Program-made: the position numbers and the translations under genes | In this document: piece after piece, positions 1-9,050 of the stretch | How positions within the stretch are numbered: the stretch's first letter is position 1 | Layout: every line of letters starts with the position of its first letter | The notes under the pieces: generated by a model | Seen by the model: only the letters and a program-made list of their open reading frames with translations | Told to the model about the DNA's origin: nothing | Database searches by the model: none | DNA from: Prevotella herbatica | Lineage (GTDB): Bacteria > Bacteroidota > Bacteroidia > Bacteroidales > Bacteroidaceae | NCBI RefSeq assembly: GCF_017347605.1 | Contig: NZ_AP024484.1 | Coordinates: forward strand, 3,300,501 to 3,364,500 | DNA length: 64,000 bases | Direction of reading: 5' to 3'

Positions 1-603
1 TCGAAAAATATCGTTAAATTTGTTGTTATTCAAAGCCCTTATATGCAGAATAAACTTTATTGCATCATCTATTTTAAAGCTATAGTGCGATTGAATATAC
101 TCATCATATGGCTTGATATATCTCATAATTCTATCTAGCATCTGTTCCTCATAGCTTAATACTGCATTACTAAAATATCCCAAAAATGTTGCTAGGGACA
201 CTTTTATTTTTTCATCGCGCTCGTCATAGAATAAATCGCCGTGATTTGGGAACCCAATATTAACAAAATAAGTCATTTCTATTTCATTGAGCAATATAGC
301 TATTCTATCCCAACGTTCTTCGTTCATTACAACATCTCCCTCCTGTTTATCAATTGAGTAGAATACATCTATCAAATAAAGAGTTTGCCTCATAGGGGAT
401 AGCAGATGTTTATACAGCGGTGACGTAGCTTTGAAATCAAGTTCAATAATCAACTGCATGGCGTGAACCAAAAAGGACTCTTCCTGTACAAGTATGAGTT
501 CTTTTTTGAGGTCATCAACGATCTCCTCGATTGTTCGATGATGTTCTTTTACAGCTATCATTTTTTTATAAGCGTCTTGATAATTATACTTAACATCTTC
601 CAT
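1..603 (-). CDS. Unrecognised protein, N-terminal 201 residues (runs off left edge)
   Basis: An open frame runs from an ATG at 603 to the window edge without a stop. It is out of frame with the plus-strand ORF over 463-813, which I treat as a shadow. The protein is soluble-looking, rich in charged residues and predicted largely helical, with no signal peptide or membrane segment. I see no catalytic motif and do not recognise the family. A good Bacteroidetes promoter lies 70-100 bp upstream (-7 box at 677-684 on the minus strand), which supports both the gene and the start. It has the same orientation as the defence cluster at 1696-8561 and is separated from it by an IS remnant, so a role in the same accessory island is possible. 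That is only inference from position. Confidence 0.75.
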   Translation of the reverse strand, partial: MEDVKYNYQDAYKKMIAVKEHHRTIEEIVDDLKKELILVQEESFLVHAMQLIIELDFKATSPLYKHLLSPMRQTLYLIDVFYSIDKQEGDVVMNEERWDRIAILLNEIEMTYFVNIGFPNHGDLFYDERDEKIKVSLATFLGYFSNAVLSYEEQMLDRIMRYIKPYDEYIQSHYSFKIDDAIKFILHIRALNNNKFNDIFR

Positions 604-676
604 TTTTATAATTGTGTTAGCTTTAATAAATCCATATTTAATAATATTATCTTCGCTATATTGAAGTTTATAATAG

Positions 677-704
677 CAAAGTTATACTATATATTTTATA
701 TCAA
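677..704 (-). promoter_or_regulatory. Bacteroidetes-type promoter for the left-edge gene
   Basis: On the minus strand the -7 box TAACTTTG (677-684) matches TAnnTTTG exactly. A TTG -33 element lies at 702-704, with 17 bp between them, inside the usual 17-23 bp range. The leader before the ATG at 603 would be about 65 bases. Confidence 0.6.
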
Positions 705-1260
705 CAATATTTATAAAGAAAAAGTGATTTATACTACATTATTTAATCCTTGTCCATTCAAAAAACGTGAAGTGGCTTTCAATTTCTTTGGACATCCTCT
801 TCTTCCTTATTAAATATTATCCTATCTTTACAACAAGAATAGCATTCAAATGTAGCGGCTTTGATTGAACAACGAAATGGGACAAAATGGAGTGGAAATC
901 ACAATTAAAGGGATGAAGTACAGGATGGAGTTTTTTTCGTAAATCATTAACAATAAAGTGGGTACAGATTAAAATACAATTTCTTTACCATCAATGGCGT
1001 TGACATTTTACACAGGCATATTGTCCAAAACTACATTAGCAATATTCCATATTATCGTAAGTAATCTCGTTCGCACATAGGTTTTTAAACTAATAAGCGT
1101 TAAAGTGTTTTTCTATTGAAATAAGCCTGTTATACATTAAAAAGTATTTTATTGGTGTCCGATATAACTTTTTGAGTAATAACAATAAAAGGCAGAATTC
1201 ATTTCTGAGTTCAGACTAAAAAGTGTTATCTTTTCCTTTACCACAAGAAAAATCTAACAT
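705..1260. other. Non-coding stretch left of the IS remnant
   Basis: About 550 bp of AT-rich sequence with no open frame that looks real on either strand. The last 100 bp before 1261 probably belong to the inserted element, as its left-end non-coding part, because they lead directly into the transposase start. I could not find a matching right end, so the boundaries of the element are unknown. Confidence 0.4.
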
Positions 1261-1619
1261 ATGGGCAAAAGTACACATTCTATCGGACTGCCACTCTATA
1301 GCCAGGTAATAAATTTACATGATAAGTCAAAATTCTTGAGATTGGTCGTTAATATAGCGGTGAACGAAATATTTAAGCGTTTCGATGGGTTGACTCATCT
1401 GGTTGTAATGCTCTATGCCGTAATTATGCGCTTTAATTCTCTTCGTGAAATAAACACCTCGTTACAAGCGAAAGGAAGTAAATTTCATCATTTAAGTACA
1501 ATGATGAAATCCCGAAATACATTGTCTGATGCTAATAGGAGAAGTCTGAAGCTATGTCTGAGGCAATATACCGTGATCTATATGCCAATCTAGAACAACC
1601 GAAGCCAAAAGAAACTTAG
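1261..1619 (+). pseudogene. IS4-family transposase, DUF4372 N-terminus, frameshifted and truncated
   Basis: The first roughly 95 residues read like the DUF4372 domain that opens many Bacteroidetes IS4-family transposases. The landmarks are a start with GxPLYSQ, a central FDGLTHLVVMLY, then SLREI, and finally TLSDANRRR. Near 1550 the frame breaks. The family-like continuation (SEAMSEAIYRDLYANL) is read in the next frame and stops at 1617-1619. The catalytic DDE region, some 250 residues, is absent, so the copy cannot transpose. It lies between the left-edge gene and the convergent defence cluster and is consistent with past insertion and decay in an accessory island. Confidence 0.75.
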
Positions 1620-1695
1620 ATGGATGAGATATCTGCAGATAATAGACCTAACGACAATTATATTATTGTTCAATTTGAATTTTCTGACTAATCTT

Positions 1696-2835
1696 TTATT
1701 CTTCAACAATCTTCGGTATAATAGTTACTTCATCACTTTTTAATTCAGAAGCACTATTAACTTGAATTGTTATTTCTTTATCTTCATATTTAGGAACTAT
1801 ATTTATCCATAAGGTACCCTCCTCTTGGTAATCTTGACATAACAGTTTCCAATACAAAGGCATTTTACTTATTCCATCAGATGGTATTATACTAATAGTG
1901 AAGTTTCTATTGTCTTTTTGCACAAAAACAGATTCTTTAGGCTTATATTCAATCACATTACTATAAGTCTTAAATACTTCTCTCTTTGCGTCTTTACTTG
2001 CATTAATCTGGGCTTTAACAGCATTATTAAGTCCAAATTCATTACTATAATAGAATTCATCATACAATTTCTCAATATCATTCGAATTGAAAGACACAAT
2101 TAATTTTGGTGTCTTAATTACTGTGCTACCTATATTATCTATTCGAATATGAAGTTTGCACCATCTCCGATCAATTTTTCTCACAGGATATATTGAGGTA
2201 ATAGGTGAAGGATATAATACTGCCAACTTGCGAAGCAGCATTTGAGAATCAGTTATAGGTCCGACTGATTGTTTAAGAATATAATGAGTAGTATTCCTTA
2301 TAAACTCAGGAGAAATCGCTATTTTCTCTTCACCATTAAATGTAACATTAACATCTGTAGCATCATTAAATTGGCAATTATTCACATACCAATTATATGT
2401 TTCACGGTAACGTTGCAGATGGTCAACAATATCCTCCCAAGATGATATATCTATCTTAAATAGACCTTGTTTTCTATTATCCAAATCCCTTATCCTAATA
2501 TACTCTTCTATCTTGGCATCTTTATTTGCTGTAGTTGCAAAAACAAGCAAAGATAAAGATGGCTCAAATGTCTTAGCCTTATTTATTTCTTTATCAATTT
2601 CGTCTTTTGTTAGTTGGGCGTTAGTATATTCATCCTTACCTTTACACTGAACACCACAATAACCTTTATACTTATCTACATAGGCATATACGTCCACACC
2701 ATGTTGATTTTGACCTTGACGGCCATGACGTTTAATAGAATCAGAACATTCCCATATTTCCCCCCACAATAACTGGCAGAGTTTTTCAAAATCTTGCCAA
2801 TTACTTGGCTTCTTCAGTTGCATTGGTGCTATCAT
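1696..2835 (-). CDS. PD-(D/E)xK endonuclease-like protein, last gene of the defence cluster
   Basis: The 379-residue product has a restriction-endonuclease-like N-terminal domain (about residues 12-125). An early helix carries Glu17, followed by HGVDVY (Asp48) and GVQCKGK (Gln63, Lys65). This is the D...QxK active-site pattern of Mrr/RecB-like nucleases. Residues about 170-370 form a second, beta-rich region I do not recognise. The reading frame overlaps the end of the upstream gene by 35 bases if the ATG at 2835 is used, or 23 bases with the in-frame ATG at 2823, so the two are translationally coupled. It is the second nuclease-fold protein in the cluster after the HamA-like one. A DNA-cleaving role in phage or plasmid defence is inferred from fold and context. 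The substrate is unknown. Confidence 0.75.
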   Translation of the reverse strand: MIAPMQLKKPSNWQDFEKLCQLLWGEIWECSDSIKRHGRQGQNQHGVDVYAYVDKYKGYCGVQCKGKDEYTNAQLTKDEIDKEINKAKTFEPSLSLLVFATTANKDAKIEEYIRIRDLDNRKQGLFKIDISSWEDIVDHLQRYRETYNWYVNNCQFNDATDVNVTFNGEEKIAISPEFIRNTTHYILKQSVGPITDSQMLLRKLAVLYPSPITSIYPVRKIDRRWCKLHIRIDNIGSTVIKTPKLIVSFNSNDIEKLYDEFYYSNEFGLNNAVKAQINASKDAKREVFKTYSNVIEYKPKESVFVQKDNRNFTISIIPSDGISKMPLYWKLLCQDYQEEGTLWINIVPKYEDKEITIQVNSASELKSDEVTIIPKIVEE

Positions 2836-4405
2836 ATTCTTTGTTCATAGGTTTAATTTGTGAAAGTAATAGAAATGCATGAACTACTCTATCTGCAAGT
2901 GTATCATTGAATGAACTAGCTGCTAGCGCACCGTGGCATAATAGATTTCTTGTATTCCATCCATTCTTGTCGGTGAATACATTCTTAAAATACGCAACAA
3001 GATTCTTTAGATTGGCATAATCACCTTCAATGTCATTTAATAATCTATCGAGTGAGACATATTCATTCCCTTCTTGAGAATTAGCATTTGATCTTAATAC
3101 CTCATGCCCATTAGATGCAGCAACTACCCTAATAGCATTTTCAAAGAGCGGTACAAGCAAATGACAAGCTACAATATAGTCTTGATCAAAATAAGCTTTC
3201 ATGCCTTTCTCTAATAATGACCTTTGAGACTCTAAAATCAATGGCGAATTCTGAAAGAGATTCATGACCATATCATATGTGAACATTTCCTTTAATTTCA
3301 TCTTTTGTATGTGCATTTTAATAAAGTATGATGATATCAGCATTCCCTCTTCAATGGTACCTTCTAGTAGCGGTTTAAAATACTCCTCAATTTTATCATT
3401 TTCAATAGGCACAGATATCTTTATAGGTCTCATTTCATTAGGGATTTTGCTTGCTAACAATTGAATTTCTAGGTAGAGTCGATTCGCTTCTTTTGCCAGA
3501 TTGTATTTTCTATATAATCCTTGTAGATTTTTTATCATACCATGTGCCCACATAGCTCCTTGAGTATCGTAAAGCAAAGTTAAACATACATGATATCTAT
3601 CTAAAAATTCTTTCACCTTCACAATATTTTGCTTAATCATATAGTAATCTGCAAGAAGCTTAGCAGTATCTTTTAATAAATGTATATACTCTGCGCTCAT
3701 ATCCCCATTTTTACAAACTACTTCAAACCTATCAAATCTATCAAGCATGGATTTTACGATAACATTCTCATAAGAAGAGAATTGAGCAATATGATCAAGT
3801 AGCATCAGGAATGGACGCCCCCATATGCCAGAATAAGTATCTTTAGAGTATTTCGCTTCATAAGCCAACATTGTCTTGATAGCTCTGTCTGTAAGTTTTA
3901 AATTATTTATGCTTATTGCTTTTTTAATAGCACACTCTATATAATTCAATCCACATATTGGGTTATCTGCAAGATCTTGCTCTATGGTTTCAATCGAAGA
4001 AATGATGAATTGTAGCTTCATATCCTTAAATGAAGGCTCTTTACCTGTAATTCGCTTGCATAAGTCCCAAACAAGACCTGTATATCTCATTTTTAGGAGT
4101 GGATTACTCGTTATATTGGCTCGCTTCGTCCAATAATCAATATGATCAGAAGTTATATTAGTAATATCAGGTAAGTATATGGGGTCGCCTGTATCTTTTT
4201 TCAATATCAATTTAGGACCATAATAACACCCCAATTTCTTGTTACCAGCATTCTCCACAAATGACATACCTATGTTTTCAGCCTCTACTTCGAAAGATAA
4301 TTTATCTTCAGTTTCGCAGGAATTTACGGCGGAACATACATCATTATATGACATTTTCCGAATGTCATTATCAAGTTGATCTATAATTTTGGAAAATTTT
4401 GCCAT
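2801..4405 (-). CDS. DUF4209-like protein with C-terminal HEPN-type RNxxxH motif
   Basis: This is a 534-residue, mostly alpha-helical protein without signal peptide or membrane segments. The last 120 residues resemble the DUF4209 module. A helix with ACHLLVPLFENAIR is followed, after a variable loop, by NTRNLLCHG. The arginine (about 486) and histidine (about 491) make an R-N-x3-H pattern like that of HEPN ribonucleases, which are common toxic effectors in defence systems. The rest (about 1-400) looks like repeated helices and could be a sensing or scaffold region. It starts 45 bp after the FRG gene and overlaps the nuclease gene downstream, so it belongs to the same transcript. Family assignment is fairly confident. 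RNase activity is inference. Confidence 0.7.
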   Translation of the reverse strand: MAKFSKIIDQLDNDIRKMSYNDVCSAVNSCETEDKLSFEVEAENIGMSFVENAGNKKLGCYYGPKLILKKDTGDPIYLPDITNITSDHIDYWTKRANITSNPLLKMRYTGLVWDLCKRITGKEPSFKDMKLQFIISSIETIEQDLADNPICGLNYIECAIKKAISINNLKLTDRAIKTMLAYEAKYSKDTYSGIWGRPFLMLLDHIAQFSSYENVIVKSMLDRFDRFEVVCKNGDMSAEYIHLLKDTAKLLADYYMIKQNIVKVKEFLDRYHVCLTLLYDTQGAMWAHGMIKNLQGLYRKYNLAKEANRLYLEIQLLASKIPNEMRPIKISVPIENDKIEEYFKPLLEGTIEEGMLISSYFIKMHIQKMKLKEMFTYDMVMNLFQNSPLILESQRSLLEKGMKAYFDQDYIVACHLLVPLFENAIRVVAASNGHEVLRSNANSQEGNEYVSLDRLLNDIEGDYANLKNLVAYFKNVFTDKNGWNTRNLLCHGALAASSFNDTLADRVVHAFLLLSQIKPMNKEYDSTNATEEAK

Positions 4406-4450
4406 TTCTACAAATTTATAACACCATAAATTATTTGTTTACCATGGATG

Positions 4451-5455
4451 CTAAACGGACTTATTATAGTTATCCTTAATAGCACAAAGTCTCTTTTTCA
4501 GCGCCTCAAACCCTTTTGAATTATCGTATAATTCGATAGGATGTTTTTGTTTCCATTTTAAAATAACTTTTTTATTTATATCTACGCAAGACATCTTCTC
4601 CTTTGTGTAAATACCTGAAAAAAGCAATGAGGAGCCAGATGGCAAACTAGATATTAACTTATGTCTTGAAGCATTTGTTCTCATATTCCAATTTTCTTCT
4701 AAAGGCATTTTGTCATCAAATTGGTTTATAACAAATGCGCCTTTCTGGTTTAATAAATTAGAATTGGTAGTATCAAGTTCTTGATTATCAAGAGTACGTA
4801 CTTGAGTAGCAAGCCCTTGATATTCGACCAAAGCTATTTCTAAACTCGCTAAATCATCCCATGTTACAAATTTATTTATTTTTCTCAATTTAGAATCATC
4901 TAAATGAATCATAGAATTGGCTTTATTAAATTCATCACACAATTTTTCTGCTTCATGCATACCAGAAGACAACACATTTTGGACATTAGCATTGTTGATC
5001 TCCATTTCTTTCGATAAATCAAAATAATAAAGTGAACAATAATCGTCAGTTTCGGTTGTAGTATCATACATCTTAGCACCATCAGCAGCAAATGACAATG
5101 CAATATTTATATCAATCGTGAAGTCAAGTAAAGGTGTTGGCATGCCTAAATGTTGCATTAACGACAAACACGACAAATCATTGATATAAATATTATTGTC
5201 TTCAAAGAAGTTTTTGATTGTACTGTCTCCTTTTACATTAGACAGCAGTCCACGCATATAGTCTTTATTAGAAATTCCTATAGGACATAGTCTTTGGAGT
5301 GATGTTAGCATATAATATTTTGCTTCACATACACCCCTAAATCGATTATTTAAGTTTCGTGAGAGTTTATTCTTTAATTTATCTAACTGATCTAACGTTT
5401 CGACTTTTGGTAATAATCCAAAGTTCTCATTTTTTTCTTCAAATGTATTATACAT
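4451..5455 (-). CDS. FRG-domain protein
   Basis: The 334-residue protein carries the two hallmarks of the FRG domain. One is a FRG tripeptide at residues 39-41, in the context NNRFRGV. The other is QHLGMPTPLLDFT at 101-113, followed by an IALSFAAD helix. The domain covers about residues 20-260. FRG-domain proteins are frequent in mobile and defence loci, but their biochemical activity is not established. The gene is third in the cluster, 71 bp after the helicase and 45 bp before the DUF4209-like gene, all in the same direction. I infer a role as sensor or effector of the defence system. Confidence 0.8.
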   Translation of the reverse strand: MYNTFEEKNENFGLLPKVETLDQLDKLKNKLSRNLNNRFRGVCEAKYYMLTSLQRLCPIGISNKDYMRGLLSNVKGDSTIKNFFEDNNIYINDLSCLSLMQHLGMPTPLLDFTIDINIALSFAADGAKMYDTTTETDDYCSLYYFDLSKEMEINNANVQNVLSSGMHEAEKLCDEFNKANSMIHLDDSKLRKINKFVTWDDLASLEIALVEYQGLATQVRTLDNQELDTTNSNLLNQKGAFVINQFDDKMPLEENWNMRTNASRHKLISSLPSGSSLLFSGIYTKEKMSCVDINKKVILKWKQKHPIELYDNSKGFEALKKRLCAIKDNYNKSV

Positions 5456-5526
5456 AGCTATCAGTTTTATAAATTTATAATCAAATTATATTCTTACTCT
5501 TCAAATTTATCATATCAATGATTAAT

Positions 5527-7866
5527 TTAGATATATCTTTCTAATAGAACACTTTTCTGCTCATCATCTAGATACTGCTTTATATTATCATTAAATGTTA
5601 TTTGGTTTTCATCGATATCATCAACACATGGCTTAAGCCATTCCATATCCTCTTGTTCAAAACCATATCTTTTTAACCATATTTCCTTTCTATCATTAGT
5701 TCCATAAGATATGTAATTTGATAGAGCAAGAGCTCGAGAATCATTAGTTTTATCATAGTAAAGAAAGAATGCAGCACACATAGGATTTTTCAAGGACAAT
5801 GATATAACCTTATCCATGTAATCATACGTATCATATATGACAAGATCATATGATAATTTCATTGGTGACATATCCTTAAACAATGAGTTTGATTTCGTGT
5901 AGCTTTTATCAGGTAAAGAATGTGCTGATGGAGATTCCCTAACACGTAATTTATCTTGCTCCTGCAAAAATATCGGCTCCGATATAAATCCTTCAACGAG
6001 TTGCTTAGTTAAACGTGCCTGTTCTTCGCGCATCGAGAGAAACGAATAACGCAGAGATACAATTTCAGCAAATGTTTTACCTTGAATAGTCCATAATAAA
6101 AGAGGAATTGCAGTACTCAAAACACTTCGTTCACCACCAACCAATTCCCTCCGATTCAGATGAGATACAAAAATATGCTGGAAAGCCTTCTTAATTTTAT
6201 CTCGTTGAACTTTGGAAATATTATAATATTCCTTACCGCTTATAGGCTTTCCATTTACAAAAAAACTATCCAATATATACGCAATATCTACATCAATATT
6301 ACTATCTTTTAGACGTTCTACTTGAATATTTGGCATTTTCAGGTCAATATCAAAGTCGTCATTTATAATTGCATTAATTTCGTCCTCTACGTCTTCAAAA
6401 ATATCATGTCCTTCCAAATCTAGCAATGAATCTTCTGATATTCTTGAGGTATAAAGTAATCGCTCAGTAAATTTACCTCTGTTTGATTCATTAATCACAA
6501 CATAACCGAAATCAAAAGTATTACTTTTTTCATTAGTTCTACCAGCACGCCCGATCAAATTCTTTAAGTCCAATGACTTTTCGTCATCTGATCCCCAAAA
6601 ACGAAAATTATCAATCCAGACAAGATCAAAAGGCATATTTACACCTTGTATTAAAGTTGATGTTGCAAAACATAATCTAGCATACCCAGCAGTAATAAAC
6701 TGCTCTATAATGCTTCTTACTCGCAAAGGTATAGAGCCATGATGAATAATGATACCGTGTCTCATCATTTCAACAATCATAGATGACTTGCGTTTATTCG
6801 AGCCAAGAAACTCCTCAACTTTCTCAATATATTTAAGCGCCCTACTATCCGCAATTAGAGGGCATTGTACTATATATCTTTGTATTTTTTCACTAATAAC
6901 CGATGTATAAATACTATTTTTTGAAACGTATATTAAACATGTTCCTTTTCTGTTTAAGACACATTCTATAGGATCACCATTGTATACTATATCTCCGTTC
7001 GTCTTATCATTGAAGGGAGAAAAATAGACAAAACTATCATTTTTTTTTCTAGTCAAAAAAATCTTACCAACACTTCTTTGCTGGTAATTAGCAAATGAAG
7101 ATTTACCAATTAACTTATTCTTTATGATTTGGGCTTCAGGATTATCAATAAAAGGATGAGCAAATACCTTCTTTGCTTTAGGACATTTCTTATTTACTCG
7201 CCTAACAAAGGAATCAAATTTCAGTCCACGTAACTTATCTTCTGTCAATTGAGCCTCATCAAACATGAAAAGATCAATGTTTAGCTCATCAATCTTTTGA
7301 AAAAGATCATCACCTCTTTCTGGGGTAATAACAAATATATTTCTTTTTGTTTTCTTCTTATTTATTATGTCTATAAACGACAAAACCAATACATCTTTAC
7401 CTACAACTACAGATATTTTACTAATATACTCAGAAAGAAGTGCTCTTGACGGTACGACAACAATAACATCTCCCTTTGCTTCTTGCAAGAGTTTGTTAAA
7501 TAGAAATGATTTACCGGTACTTGTAGGCGCTGAAAATGAAAAGTTGTTAGAACTCTTAATCTTATTAAATGCATCTGCTTGAACAGGAGTAAAATCACAT
7601 GAAGTCGTTTCTTTAATCGAATCAGCAAATTCTTGATAGATTAGTTCCTTAAAGTTTGTAGGCTTCGTCGTCTTATAGAAAAGCCCCATATAATATAAGA
7701 TGTCGTTCTCAAAGGGAGCTATCTTCTCTGGATACAGGCTTTTTATTATAGAGAGGCTTTCCAATACATCGCTATCTACAGGGCCTTCCTTATGTAGCTC
7801 TGTACATAAAGAAAAAATAAAGTCAGTAAGCTCGACATCTATATCAAACCACATTTTATCTAGCAT
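5527..7866 (-). CDS. hamB: HamB-like superfamily 2 helicase (Hachiman-type)
   Basis: A 779-residue SF2 helicase with these motifs: a Q-motif-like FTPVQ at 92-96, motif I APTSTGKS at 113-120, motif II DEAQ at 203-206, a HHG segment near 375-377, motif V ATSTLIQGVNMP at 401-412 and motif VI LIGRAGRT at 437-444. About 330 C-terminal residues lie beyond the helicase core, as in HamB/AbpB-type defence helicases. The start overlaps the end of the HamA-like gene by 7 bases, so the two proteins are made together. In characterised Hachiman systems the helicase scans DNA and releases the nuclease upon sensing damaged or phage DNA. Whether this divergent pair does the same is inference. Confidence 0.8.
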   Translation of the reverse strand: MLDKMWFDIDVELTDFIFSLCTELHKEGPVDSDVLESLSIIKSLYPEKIAPFENDILYYMGLFYKTTKPTNFKELIYQEFADSIKETTSCDFTPVQADAFNKIKSSNNFSFSAPTSTGKSFLFNKLLQEAKGDVIVVVPSRALLSEYISKISVVVGKDVLVLSFIDIINKKKTKRNIFVITPERGDDLFQKIDELNIDLFMFDEAQLTEDKLRGLKFDSFVRRVNKKCPKAKKVFAHPFIDNPEAQIIKNKLIGKSSFANYQQRSVGKIFLTRKKNDSFVYFSPFNDKTNGDIVYNGDPIECVLNRKGTCLIYVSKNSIYTSVISEKIQRYIVQCPLIADSRALKYIEKVEEFLGSNKRKSSMIVEMMRHGIIIHHGSIPLRVRSIIEQFITAGYARLCFATSTLIQGVNMPFDLVWIDNFRFWGSDDEKSLDLKNLIGRAGRTNEKSNTFDFGYVVINESNRGKFTERLLYTSRISEDSLLDLEGHDIFEDVEDEINAIINDDFDIDLKMPNIQVERLKDSNIDVDIAYILDSFFVNGKPISGKEYYNISKVQRDKIKKAFQHIFVSHLNRRELVGGERSVLSTAIPLLLWTIQGKTFAEIVSLRYSFLSMREEQARLTKQLVEGFISEPIFLQEQDKLRVRESPSAHSLPDKSYTKSNSLFKDMSPMKLSYDLVIYDTYDYMDKVISLSLKNPMCAAFFLYYDKTNDSRALALSNYISYGTNDRKEIWLKRYGFEQEDMEWLKPCVDDIDENQITFNDNIKQYLDDEQKSVLLERYI

Positions 7867-8561
7867 ACCTGTATTGCAATTAAGTAAAACTCCTGATACT
7901 TTCCAATATTTTTCATGGCATCACTATTTAATGCATGTTTAAATATTGTATCAATACTCTTTGAATTAAATGAGAACGCAGCAATATAGCCTCGTTTTCC
8001 ATCATCCATATTATCTATTACTAAAGAATCAACAAGTGGCTTTAATGATAATAACTCACCATAATCCTTTTCATCCTTAATAAAGTCCGATATTTGATTA
8101 ATTGCGAGATCTTTTGGTGTCTCTTTCATACTAAATTTTGCTTCACCGAAATTAAGCAACTTTTTTTCAGATATAGTATGAAAATCAAATCCAGGGTTAC
8201 CTGATATCTTTTCTTTTAAAAGTTCAGCAAGCGGCAGACGGAAATGATTGAAACTGTCAACTAGCATTTTTTGAGCAGTATATGATATCATATATTCACC
8301 TACGCTATCATTCAGTTCATTTACAACTCTTGACGTTATAATATTAACAATCTTATCGATAGTCTTTTTTGAGTTAACAGTATAAATCTTCTGATCAATA
8401 GAACGAAGTCTATTAATCCATGAGGTGCCAGCAATTACGACCCTCATCTCAGCAATAATCATTTCAAGATCATCAATAAGAACATGCAAGCAAAAAATAT
8501 CACAATTGGGATACTGCTCTGGTTTAAGATAATTTAATCTGTCTATCTTTGTAACTTTCAT
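7860..8561 (-). CDS. hamA: HamA-like (DUF1837-type) PD-(D/E)xK nuclease
   Basis: The 233-residue protein is the first gene of the cluster. It shows the pattern of DUF1837/HamA nucleases: VGEY with Glu89, GNPGFDFH with Asp126, and LNFGEAKFS with Glu140 and Lys142, so a complete E...D...ExK active site appears to be present. It overlaps the helicase gene by 7 bases, matching the hamA-hamB order of Hachiman loci (the related AbpA-AbpB pair is an alternative label). The upstream sequence has only a weak -7 candidate, with plus-strand bases around 8595-8602 (caaataat). I assign it by motif order and neighbour rather than by full alignment. Confidence 0.75.
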   Translation of the reverse strand: MKVTKIDRLNYLKPEQYPNCDIFCLHVLIDDLEMIIAEMRVVIAGTSWINRLRSIDQKIYTVNSKKTIDKIVNIITSRVVNELNDSVGEYMISYTAQKMLVDSFNHFRLPLAELLKEKISGNPGFDFHTISEKKLLNFGEAKFSMKETPKDLAINQISDFIKDEKDYGELLSLKPLVDSLVIDNMDDGKRGYIAAFSFNSKSIDTIFKHALNSDAMKNIGKYQEFYLIAIQVC

Positions 8562-8690
8562 AACTTTTTAGGGTCAATATTTATTTTGCACACTGCAAAT
8601 AATTACTTCTCATCTACTTTTAATTGAAAAGGATACTAAATGATTACTATCTTTTCTGATATTTTTCTGAGTAAAATTAAAGTTGTATCA

Positions 8691-9031
8691 TCAGTATGAA
8701 GGATTTTGTATACTCCCACCGTCTTTAAATCCACGATTTAAAAGTTCATCCTCATTAAGAAGTTTTCCATTATACTCTGCTACAAAATGTAATCTATATG
8801 TGAACACATTGAAATATGCCCGTCTTTGCGTTTTATACCTTCTGCCTCCACTTGCATTTTGAATCAAACTCTTCGTTCATCAGATATAAACACACACACC
8901 GTATCCGCGATAGCAAATTTATAATTTTTAGCCGTCGCCCAACTAATAAATTCCAAATTATGGATAGCATCGGCATTATTGCATTTGGCTCTGTTGGCGT
9001 ATATTAGACAAGTGCGATTTTGTGTACTCAT
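8691..9031 (-). pseudogene. Decayed small gene upstream of the defence cluster
   Basis: An ATG at 9031 opens 55 codons ending at a TGA (8864-8866) after VFISDERRV. Reading on in the same frame gives 27 more plausible residues (FKMQVEAEGIKRKDGH and onward). A second frame then gives RLHFVAEYNGKLLNEDELL and a stop at 8691-8693. Together these pieces look like one protein of roughly 110-140 residues broken by a nonsense codon and a frameshift. The piece around AIADTVCVFIS, followed by basic residues and FKMQV, loosely resembles EVE/PUA-like modules of restriction-associated proteins, but that is a weak impression. The promoter (9104-9134) appears intact, so decay may be recent. Confidence 0.45.
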
Positions 9032-9050
9032 AGTGTATTAGTTAAATCCA

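Noticed and set aside
463..813. Plus-strand open frame of 116 codons
   Set aside because: It runs against the better-supported minus-strand gene 1-603 and has a low-complexity Phe/Ile-rich translation with no family resemblance.
8816..9007. Plus-strand open frame of 63 codons
   Set aside because: It is the shadow of the decayed minus-strand gene, which has a promoter and coherent protein sequence.
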